Source: Aquidulcibacter sp. (lineage in GTDB: Bacteria; Pseudomonadota; Alphaproteobacteria; Caulobacterales; Aquidulcibacteraceae). From it: a stretch of DNA of 64,000 bases. This document shows, piece by piece, positions 7,640-14,710 of this stretch; the stretch's first letter is position 1, and each line of letters opens with the position of its first letter. The notes under the pieces were generated by a model that made no database searches, was not told the DNA's origin, and saw only the letters and a program-made list of their open reading frames with translations. The DNA is taken from assembly GCA_027532555.1 (NCBI GenBank), contig JAPZTJ010000021.1, forward strand, positions 87,864-151,863. The letters are read 5' to 3'. The position numbers and the translations under genes are program-made.

Positions 7640-8614
7640 TTAGGCAGCTTCAGAGCCTAGTTGACCGGGCTCGTGCAACTCCTCGAGGCTGAAAAACTGG
7701 AGCGGCCTATGAGGCGGTTTTGGTGACTGTTCGTCTTGCTCTTGTAGTTGAACAGGCTCCAAAGCTATCTCTAAAGGTGGTGTCTCGGCTTCAGACCCCG
7801 GCTCTGAGCCTTCATCGCCTTCCAGTCCAACCAGTTGCTCGGACAGCATTTGCGAGGCTGACTGAAAGCTCAAGGGCAGGGAAACAAAGTGTCCTTGCAG
7901 CCGCGTGAAACCAATCTGATAACATTGGCGAATGGCCTTGGAAGACTCTGCCCCGACTGCAACAACCGGCATGCCAGCATTTTGGGCGGCTTGAATTCGG
8001 CGCATGAAAGCACTGGCACCGACCGAATGAAGCCGACTTGCCACCGTTAGCATCGTAGAGCCGCCACACTTGAGCTGGCAGAAGAGGGACCGCGCCCGTT
8101 TATCTAGGGCAAGGCTTGGTGGTCCCTTAGCATCAAGGGCAATCTTAAAGCCGAATCCTGCCAGAATTTCCAAGCAGGCAAGGCCCTGACTGCCGGTGCA
8201 GGTCAGTTCCTCTTCGTCGATTTCGAGAACGATCCACTCTGCTTTGGCACCTTCACTTGCCACGCAATCCACCAGGTCACGCGCAAATCTTGGGTCCATA
8301 ACGTCCGTCATCGAGACGTTGATGGCCATATCGATGGCATAGCCATGATTGCGCCACGTGTGAATCGCACGCGCAGCTTGGGCGGCTAATGTTCGGCTCA
8401 TGACGCCAATAAGGCCTTCTTTCGCAGCAAGACCAAAAAACAGGCCAGGCGACAAAATGCCCAGCTTTGGATGGTGCCAACGGGCGACACCTTCAAAGGC
8501 AACTATCTTCTTGGTGGATAACTCGATTTGCGGCTGAAACGCTAATTGGATTTCGCCGGCTGCAAGGCTTTGGAGCAATTCAACGCGTGCTAAGGAAACC
8601 ACCTGCGTTACCAT
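7640..8614 (-). CDS. Degenerate EAL-domain protein, probably not an active c-di-GMP phosphodiesterase
   Basis: A 324-residue soluble protein whose residues about 10-245 follow the EAL fold (ELLQSLAAGEIQLAFQPQIEL, then ARWHHPKLGILSPGLFFGLA). The residues needed for catalysis are mostly changed. The EAL triplet is Glu41-Gly42-Val43, the metal-binding DDFG segment reads LDAKGPPS, and the AEGVET segment reads VGAESSK. The Asn of NVS and one acidic stretch (EIDEEEL) remain. The family breaks down c-di-GMP; this member more likely binds the nucleotide or a partner protein. The last 70 residues are acidic and proline-rich. The start is uncertain: the ATG at 8614 has an AGGAG site rather far away (14 bases), and a GTG at 8641 lacks one. 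It converges on the DUF2336 gene and follows the Hpt gene. Confidence 0.75.
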   Translation of the reverse strand: MVTQVVSLARVELLQSLAAGEIQLAFQPQIELSTKKIVAFEGVARWHHPKLGILSPGLFFGLAAKEGLIGVMSRTLAAQAARAIHTWRNHGYAIDMAINVSMTDVMDPRFARDLVDCVASEGAKAEWIVLEIDEEELTCTGSQGLACLEILAGFGFKIALDAKGPPSLALDKRARSLFCQLKCGGSTMLTVASRLHSVGASAFMRRIQAAQNAGMPVVAVGAESSKAIRQCYQIGFTRLQGHFVSLPLSFQSASQMLSEQLVGLEGDEGSEPGSEAETPPLEIALEPVQLQEQDEQSPKPPHRPLQFFSLEELHEPGQLGSEAA

Positions 8615-8722
8615 CGGCTCGATCTTTGCTCCTGTGCCCACATATTGAACAAGTGTCTGCTAGCATGGAGGGCTTAAGCGGCGGTCAGGTCACTCGGGAC
8701 AATTTTATTCGTATTGCCCAAC

Positions 8723-8749
8723 AAAAAACCCGACCACATGGGCCGGGTT
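8723..8749 (-). terminator. Rho-independent terminator after the Hpt gene
   Basis: Read on the minus strand, AACCCGGCC and a downstream arm ending in CGGGTT form a hairpin directly followed by six Ts. It lies just after the stop codon of the Hpt gene and before the EAL gene, so the two are probably transcribed separately. Confidence 0.7.
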
Positions 8750-8773
8750 CAAATACTTTGAAGAGATAGGGGG

Positions 8774-9268
8774 CTATTGCTGGCTTGCGGCATAGCGATT
8801 CACCTGTGTCTGCAACTCAATCAACAAGGCTTTGCCGATTGGGTGGTCGCTGTCTTTGATGTTCTGCTTTACGGCTGCAATGATCGCGCCAACATGGGCA
8901 GCAATGATTTTGCGAGGTGCCTGCGCACGGCCTTCGGGACTATCAATCAACTTGCACAAAGACGCCGCAAATTGAGAAACAATTGGATAGCCGTAAGTAG
9001 TACCTAAACCTTTAAGGTCGTGGGCGCGACGGTAAAATTCTTCGAGTTCATGTTCGCCAGAATCCGGCTTACTTACGATAGCATAAGCTGCCTCAAGCTT
9101 AGCGAGCTCATCATTGAGCCAGCCGCCAAATTGGTCGGACATAGATGCAAGAGCGGCTTCGGCCCGCGCAATCGCTGCAGCGTCAAACCCGCCAAGACGA
9201 TTACCTAGTTTCGCTTTTAAACGATTAGGTGGCGAGATAAATTCAACTTGGTCGTCTTGGCTTGCCAT
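8774..9268 (-). CDS. Hpt-domain histidine phosphotransfer protein
   Basis: A 164-residue cytoplasmic protein with a histidine-phosphotransfer four-helix domain at residues about 40-140. The phospho-accepting residue is His83 in RRAHDLKGLGTTYGY, the classic Hpt pattern. There is no kinase or receiver domain, so it should relay phosphate between a hybrid kinase and a response regulator encoded elsewhere. The N-terminal 35 residues (PPNRLKAKLGNRLGGFD) are basic and probably unstructured. The ATG at 9268 is supported by a GGAG site six bases upstream; the frame is open 13 codons further up without one. Its place between NAD kinase and a degenerate EAL gene suggests a signalling cluster, but the partners cannot be named. 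Confidence 0.8.
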   Translation of the reverse strand: MASQDDQVEFISPPNRLKAKLGNRLGGFDAAAIARAEAALASMSDQFGGWLNDELAKLEAAYAIVSKPDSGEHELEEFYRRAHDLKGLGTTYGYPIVSQFAASLCKLIDSPEGRAQAPRKIIAAHVGAIIAAVKQNIKDSDHPIGKALLIELQTQVNRYAASQQ

Positions 9269-9396
9269 CTTAAACTCCACTAACTCACAATATTTATCAA
9301 AGTGCATTTAATAGATTATGAAAGGCCAAGATTTGGGCTGCTGATTTGAGGCAAGTGCTGTTGGATAGTTGGCGTTGATTGAACAAACAGATTGAA

Positions 9397-10179
9397 TCAC
9401 TGCGCAAATTGTTCCGCTAGCATGCGTTCATCAAGGGAGCGGTCTGGGTCAAACAACATCACCATGCTGCGTGAACGATCTTCCCGGATATTGACGCTGG
9501 CGACATTGCGGATTTCTTGACTGTCGGCAGATGCCGCAACTGGACGTAAATCAGCGTCGAGAACTTCGAACCTTACGTGCGATTCTCGCCGCAGCAATGC
9601 ACCTCGCCACCGGCGTGGACGAAAGACACTAATGGGTGTCAATGCTAGCAAACCACATCCTAAAGGCAAAATGGGGCCGTGTGCGGAGAGATTGTAAGCG
9701 GTACTGCCAGCTGGTGTTGCTACCAGGACCCCGTCACAAATGATCTCATTAAGGCGCTCTGCTTCATCAACCACAATCCGTAACCTAGCGGTCTGATGGG
9801 TTTGGCGTAACAGCGACACTTCGTTGATGGCAACATGGTCGTGAATCTGGCCATCCACTTGAACAGTAGACATACGCAAAGGATGGATAACGGAGGCTTT
9901 GGCCGCCGCGATCCGATCGGGTAGATCGCCCTCGCGATAATCATTCATCAGAAAACCAATTGTGCCTTGGTTAAGGCCGAAAACAGGGATCCCGTCATCC
10001 ATGTGACGCCTCAGGGTTTCCAGCATCAATCCATCGCCCCCAAGGGCCACAATGACATCCGCATCGCTTTCTTTGACCGAGCCATAAAGATGACGCATGC
10101 GCAGCATAGCTTCGCGCGCTTCGGGGCGAGCGCTGGCAACAAAAGCAATGCGTTCAAGGCGTCTGCGTGAAGGCGTCAT
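9397..10179 (-). CDS. nadK: NAD kinase
   Basis: Phosphorylates NAD to NADP in the cytoplasm, the only route to NADP. The 260-residue protein has the family GGDG motif (residues 47-50) with the catalytic Asp49, the NEV segment after the central strand (INEVSLLR) and the nucleotide-binding segment ATPAGSTAYNLSAHGPI. The length is usual for the short alphaproteobacterial form. The gene stands alone on the minus strand between the Hpt gene and the second DUF2336 gene, with about 65-130 bases on each side. Nothing in the sequence suggests loss of activity. Confidence 0.93.
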   Translation of the reverse strand: MTPSRRRLERIAFVASARPEAREAMLRMRHLYGSVKESDADVIVALGGDGLMLETLRRHMDDGIPVFGLNQGTIGFLMNDYREGDLPDRIAAAKASVIHPLRMSTVQVDGQIHDHVAINEVSLLRQTHQTARLRIVVDEAERLNEIICDGVLVATPAGSTAYNLSAHGPILPLGCGLLALTPISVFRPRRWRGALLRRESHVRFEVLDADLRPVAASADSQEIRNVASVNIREDRSRSMVMLFDPDRSLDERMLAEQFAQ

Positions 10180-10244
10180 GGACTCTATCCAACCAAAGTC
10201 TAACCAGTCCTCTAGAATGAGAAGACGGTACCTTCTAACCTCTA

Positions 10245-11333
10245 TTAGTTGGTCATGCCTTTTGCAAAGGCAGTGCGCGCTGCGCCGGGGGAACAGCGCA
10301 TCCAGACAAGCGCAACCGTGCGATCGTCACCGATGGTCCAAGGAATCGAACGTACTTCCAAAGTCTCGTAAATGGTTCGAACGATCGAGGAATCAAAGTT
10401 AGCGGCCCGCGCAGCAAGCGCGATGCTTTCGGTTTCGGCACTCGCCAGCTTTCGACTTACGCCAGCAACTGGCAACTCCAAAATGCGGGCAATGCCGCGC
10501 ACAAAATGCTCGCGCTCTCCGCGCATCAAAGCTGCAACCAAGAAACCAGGGGTTGGCTTTACATTGAGATTATGTGCGTTTCTGCGCACAGTCTCGATAA
10601 CACGCTCTGGCATCGGATGGTGGAAGGCACTTTTCGTCGCTTTCGCAGCGGCTTCCGCTGTAGAATCTCCAACCACACTTACCAAACGGCTGGCAATACG
10701 CGGGGGTACGCGGGCTGTGATGAGATCGCGGGCTTCCGCGCCGGCTATGGCGAAGGCAGCAGCAACCAAGCTTGGCGGCAAGTCGTGGCGAGTAATGAGG
10801 GAATTGAGTGTGTCTGGTGTCTCAGAGAGCACGTTCATAGCGTGCTCAAAATCGTGGGCGGCAATCCGGGCCGTTACATTTGCTGCCAAGTTGCTGAGGA
10901 TATTCTTGTCTTCGGTCTCAATGAGACTTTGAGAAACTAATTCGCCAATGCACGAGCGCTCCGCAATTGTCATGCGATGCTCAAACCCGCACGCCCTAAC
11001 AACCTCCACCAAGATATCGTCATTGAGGATCGGGCAGAAAGCCAGTATCGGTTGCGCGATATCGAAAGAATCTAACGCCAGTTCTCGGACCAAATCGATC
11101 GGGGCCCAATCGGCCATGGCCAAGGTTGCCGAAAGCTTGATCCGCACTTCTTGCCGCGCAAAACTATAGAGTTTGACGAGGATATCGGAGAATAATGTCC
11201 GCTCCATCAAGCTGCATTCTTCGCCGGAATCGAGGAATTGCGCAGCGGTAGCCGCAACCAATGCTTCGCGCGCTTCGCGCGAACTGTTTTCTGCGAGAGA
11301 AATGAGGGGATGGTTGGTGCTATTGTTTCCCAT
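10245..11333 (-). CDS. DUF2336 domain protein, copy 2
   Basis: A 362-residue paralogue of the protein at 6428-7576. The shared pattern includes the N-terminal pair of helices, a segment of the type IALxxFxIAxPxLxxxPxLxDxxLVE (here LDSFDIAQPILAFCPILNDD, then ILVEVVRACG; copy 1 has ESIALPLLESSPVLSDEDLV) and the C-terminal LTPSFVLRALCQGE-like segment (here PTPGFLVAALMRGE). No catalytic motif or membrane segment is seen. The ATG at 11333 is preferred over a TTG at 11396, though neither has a convincing binding site. The function is unknown. The two copies are clearly diverged, so this is an old duplication or a functional pair rather than a recent repeat. Confidence 0.75.
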   Translation of the reverse strand: MGNNSTNHPLISLAENSSREAREALVAATAAQFLDSGEECSLMERTLFSDILVKLYSFARQEVRIKLSATLAMADWAPIDLVRELALDSFDIAQPILAFCPILNDDILVEVVRACGFEHRMTIAERSCIGELVSQSLIETEDKNILSNLAANVTARIAAHDFEHAMNVLSETPDTLNSLITRHDLPPSLVAAAFAIAGAEARDLITARVPPRIASRLVSVVGDSTAEAAAKATKSAFHHPMPERVIETVRRNAHNLNVKPTPGFLVAALMRGEREHFVRGIARILELPVAGVSRKLASAETESIALAARAANFDSSIVRTIYETLEVRSIPWTIGDDRTVALVWMRCSPGAARTAFAKGMTN

Positions 11334-11469
11334 TACGTTATGATGGGTAGGGTTGGTGTGGTTACCAGAGTGTAAATGGCATTTGTAGAAATGCAAAGTT
11401 TCTGCAGGTAACTTGACCGAAAGCTAAAGTGGGGCAAAAGTGCCGCCCCAACAGTGGAGGTAACGTCTG

Positions 11470-12315
11470 ATGAACGCACATAGCCAGAACACTAGCGCGC
11501 AAGGTGGTTCCGCTTTGCCCCCGGGGGCAGCCCCAGCTCTAACCGGTATGATGGCCAGCGTTGCCCCAATCTATGGCGAAAAAGTTGATGATGCGGAGTG
11601 GCGTGCGCGTGTCGATTGCGCGGCTCTTTACCGCTTGATCGCGCTTTATGGCTGGGATGATATGATTTTTACGCACATCTCCCTGCGTTTGCCTGGTCCA
11701 GATCATCACTTCTTGATTAACCCCTACGGCTTTATGTTTGATGAGATCACCGCTTCTTCCTTGGTGAAAGTCGACCTCAATGGGAACGTCATTGAGCCTA
11801 CGCCCTATTTCATCAATCCAGCAGGCTTTACCATTCACTCGGCCATCCATGCCGCCCGTGAAGATGCGATGTGTGTCATCCATTGTCATAGCGATGCGGG
11901 TGTAGCTGTCAGTGCGCAGAAAGGCGGGCTATTGCCAATTTCACAGACAGCCATGGCTTGCACCGCTGATCTTGCCTATCACGACTATGAAGGCGTTGCC
12001 CTCGACTTAGATGAGCGCGAGCGATTGGTGCATGACATTGGCTCCAAGAATTTTATGTTGCTGCGTAATCACGGCACGTTGACGGTCGGTGAGTCTGCTG
12101 CTTCGGCCTTTATGCGAATGTTTTACTTAGAACGCGCTTGCAAGATGCAGGTCCTCGCCCAATCTGGCGGCGAACTTTTGACCTGTGATGAGGCGATGGA
12201 AGAGCGGGTGGGCCAGCAAGTCAAACCTGCATTCACTCAGGCACTTGGCGGAATGTTGGCGTGGCCGGGCCTGTTGCGCAAGGTGGCACGCCAATCTCCC
12301 GGGTTCAATACTTAG
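11470..12315 (+). CDS. Class II aldolase/adducin family protein
   Basis: A 281-residue protein of the zinc-dependent class II aldolase/adducin fold, whose enzymes act on sugar phosphates such as fuculose- or ribulose-phosphate. Metal-binding histidines appear in VIHCHSDAG (about residues 137-145) and LRNHGTLTVG (about 198-207), and THISLRLPG (about 69-77) is the conserved N-terminal segment. The catalytic acidic residue of true aldolases is not obvious, and members like this one are often only called aldolase/adducin-like. A GGAGG site lies nine bases before the ATG. The first 25 residues are low in complexity and likely disordered. Its last 55 bases are overlapped by the next reading frame. 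Confidence 0.85.
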   Translation: MNAHSQNTSAQGGSALPPGAAPALTGMMASVAPIYGEKVDDAEWRARVDCAALYRLIALYGWDDMIFTHISLRLPGPDHHFLINPYGFMFDEITASSLVKVDLNGNVIEPTPYFINPAGFTIHSAIHAAREDAMCVIHCHSDAGVAVSAQKGGLLPISQTAMACTADLAYHDYEGVALDLDERERLVHDIGSKNFMLLRNHGTLTVGESAASAFMRMFYLERACKMQVLAQSGGELLTCDEAMEERVGQQVKPAFTQALGGMLAWPGLLRKVARQSPGFNT

Positions 12316-13019
12316 ATCAATTTAGGCCTTTAGTTTGGCTGAGTTTTGGGTGGGTCGGGGTTGAACCGTCGGCCGCCTTTGCCGGGGCGTGGCTGCCGGC
12401 CCCGCAGCATGGCGTGTTGATTGCTAATTTAGTTGAAGTCAAAACCGCCCAAGCACAGTCTGGAACGTCGGTTGAGTTCTATGGAGAATATGGGCTGAAG
12501 CAAGGCTGGGCTATTGTTGTCGCTCCGTCACTCAGCTCAGCCGTTCAATCGCCGAGTGAATCATGGGTGTTGGACGAGGTGCAGGTGGGGGCACGTCGCA
12601 AAGTCTATGCCGGCGAAACTATTGCAATCTCAGCACAAATAAGTGGATTTTCTATTCCTCAAACGAAAAATCAAAGCGAACGGGCCTACGGAGTCGAAGC
12701 GCGACTTGCTGCTGGTAAAAGATTTGGAGAAAAGGGTTGGGTTAACATTGAAGCGGCCTCTCGAACCTGCGGAGACACTGGCATTGGCAGCCGGTTTGAT
12801 GCCACGCTCGGGGTTAACATGTCTCGAAATCAACGCGTGATCGTGAAGGCTTTCGGGGATGGGAATGGTTGTACAAAGGCGATTGTCCGCACACAAATCA
12901 GTTATGTTCGACCCATTTCTGACAAATTAGCCTTAGAGTTCGGCTGGAGGCAGTCTTTGGATCAAAGCTCTGTTTCTGCAGACCGCGGCTTGGTCGTAGG
13001 CCTCTGGAAGAAATTCTGA
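12261..13019 (+). CDS. Putative outer-membrane beta-barrel protein, start unclear
   Basis: An open frame of 252 codons that I do not recognise as a named family. The C-terminal two thirds alternate polar and hydrophobic residues in strand-like runs (YGVEARLAAGKRFGEKGWV, then SRFDATLGVNMSRNQRVIVK) and end in Phe, as outer-membrane barrels do. A possible signal peptide runs over residues about 22-43, ending in AAFAG. The only upstream start in frame is a GTG inside the aldolase gene (12261), which puts about 20 unwanted residues before the signal peptide. Either the protein starts at a rare codon near 12320-12340, or the 5' end has been damaged. The gene is probably real because the frame stays open and barrel-like to its end. 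Confidence 0.55.
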   Translation: MAGPVAQGGTPISRVQYLDQFRPLVWLSFGWVGVEPSAAFAGAWLPAPQHGVLIANLVEVKTAQAQSGTSVEFYGEYGLKQGWAIVVAPSLSSAVQSPSESWVLDEVQVGARRKVYAGETIAISAQISGFSIPQTKNQSERAYGVEARLAAGKRFGEKGWVNIEAASRTCGDTGIGSRFDATLGVNMSRNQRVIVKAFGDGNGCTKAIVRTQISYVRPISDKLALEFGWRQSLDQSSVSADRGLVVGLWKKF

Positions 13020-13129
13020 CTGGAAAGGCAAGCACCGCACTCTAAATTCTCGAGCGGCAAGCAGTGGCGGAGCACAGTCTGATGTTGAAGCGTTCATGTT
13101 GCGCCAGAAGCGATAAAAGTGCAGGTGCG

Positions 13130-13135
13130 TATAAT
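13130..13135 (+). promoter_or_regulatory. Candidate -10 box for the RND efflux operon
   Basis: A perfect TATAAT lies about 80 bases before the start of the efflux adaptor gene, inside the 197-base gap that follows the outer-membrane-like gene. I see no good -35 box at the normal distance, so this is only a candidate. Confidence 0.3.
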
Positions 13136-13216
13136 GACAAGGCGCTTATCGTCACACTAAGATTCTAACACCCAAGCCCTAACTTCCAAGAAAAGCCTGT
13201 CTCGGAGACACTCGTT

Positions 13217-14710
13217 TTGCCTGAATTTCTAAGACGACATTTTTTCTTTGCGTTGGCGGGGGCGGCTTTTGTCGCCATGTTCGCGTTCGTCCTGCTCAAA
13301 GAAGTCGGCCTCTTCGGTAAGTCAAGCATGGGTGGCTCAACGGGAGCGTCTGCAAGCCAAGGCAAGGGCGGAGCCGGTAAAGGCGGGGCGCGGCCTGCAA
13401 ATGTGACTTTGGCTAAAGCCGAAGTGCGTACGTTTTCAGATCGTGTTGAGATTCCTGGAACGGCTTTGGCCAATGAATCCATTACCGTAACGTCCAAGGT
13501 TCAAGATGTTGTCGACGAAGTGCGCTTTGAGAGCGGTCAAAATGTGGCGCGTGGCGCTATTCTAATTGTATTGGCGCGGACCGAGCAATCAGCCGACCTC
13601 GGCGGCGCTCGCAATGATGTCGCCGCTGCTTTTGATGATGCGGACGGCGTCTATCAAGAAGCGGTGGCCGCGCGAGCTGAAGCAGATGCCGCCTTTAATG
13701 AAATCAACGCTGTCAGCCGTGACCTTGAAGCAGCGCGCGCGGGTATTGCAGAAGCCGAGGCGGTTCGCAGCGAGGCCAAGTTGAACTTTGACCGCGTGAC
13801 CGCTTTGGCAGATCGAGGCTTTGCTTCAAAAGCGCGACTAGACGCAGCACGTGCGCAAATGCAGTCAGCCGAGTCGCGTTTTCAAGTGGCTAAAGAACGT
13901 GCCGAAGGTGCCTCGCAACGGATCGAAACGCAAAAAGCACGGGCAAATGCGCTTACCAGCCGTGCTCAAAGCGTTGAGCAACGCGCTCAATCCTCACGGG
14001 CACGTGCTCAAAGTGTCGCGAGCCGGTCTAATTCCGCGCAGTCGCGCTTGTCTGATCGAATAATACGGGCACCATTCGCTGGTCGGATCGGATTGCGCAA
14101 CGTTAGCCCCGGCCAATTGGCCCGCCCAGGCGATATCTTGGCAACCCTGGATGATATCTCGCAGATTAAGGTTGACTTTGACGTCCCAGAAACTCGGATC
14201 AACTCGCTTCAGGTGGGTACAGAGGTGGTGATCCGATCAACGGCAATACCTGACCAGCTTTACAAAGCGACGGTGCGCTTTGTTGATACGCGCATCGATC
14301 CCAGATCGCGATCTATTCGGGCACGCGCCTATATTCCAAATAATGACGGCCGGTTGCGACCGGGCATGTTGATGAGCGTTGACTTGATGACGCCAGACCG
14401 GCGCATGCCGGCCGTGCCCGAAGTTGCGCTCTTAGAAGAAGGTAATGCGAGCTTTGTTTTCATTGCTCATAGCGATGGTAAGGATGGACAGAAAGCAAAA
14501 CGCATTCCTGTCAGTATTGGGATGCGGCGTGATGGCTATGCCGAAATCATCAGCGGCCTACCTGCCGATGCCATGGTGATCACCGAAGGCTTGGTTGGTT
14601 TGCGCGATGGCCAAGCCATTAAGCCTATTGGTGGCGGCGCACCGACGGCGAAGTCTGCCGATACCAAAGTGGCCCCTACGACCGCTAAGTCAGATGGGCG
14701 TGGCGGCTGA
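13217..14710 (+). CDS. RND efflux periplasmic adaptor (membrane fusion protein)
   Basis: A 497-residue HlyD/AcrA-type adaptor joining the inner-membrane pump to an outer-membrane channel. One membrane anchor occupies residues about 8-28. A lipoyl-like half domain (NESITVTSKVQDVVDEVRFE, then GQNVARGAIL) precedes a long coiled coil (about 130-285), followed by the second lipoyl half (RIIRAPFAGRIGLRNVSPGQ) and beta-barrel domains ending near residue 470. The end of the coiled coil is built from regular seven-residue repeats with Arg at the third position. The start is a TTG with a GGAG site ten bases upstream; a later ATG would remove part of the anchor. The stop overlaps the pump gene start by one base (TGATG). 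The substrate is unknown. Confidence 0.88.
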   Translation: MPEFLRRHFFFALAGAAFVAMFAFVLLKEVGLFGKSSMGGSTGASASQGKGGAGKGGARPANVTLAKAEVRTFSDRVEIPGTALANESITVTSKVQDVVDEVRFESGQNVARGAILIVLARTEQSADLGGARNDVAAAFDDADGVYQEAVAARAEADAAFNEINAVSRDLEAARAGIAEAEAVRSEAKLNFDRVTALADRGFASKARLDAARAQMQSAESRFQVAKERAEGASQRIETQKARANALTSRAQSVEQRAQSSRARAQSVASRSNSAQSRLSDRIIRAPFAGRIGLRNVSPGQLARPGDILATLDDISQIKVDFDVPETRINSLQVGTEVVIRSTAIPDQLYKATVRFVDTRIDPRSRSIRARAYIPNNDGRLRPGMLMSVDLMTPDRRMPAVPEVALLEEGNASFVFIAHSDGKDGQKAKRIPVSIGMRRDGYAEIISGLPADAMVITEGLVGLRDGQAIKPIGGGAPTAKSADTKVAPTTAKSDGRGG

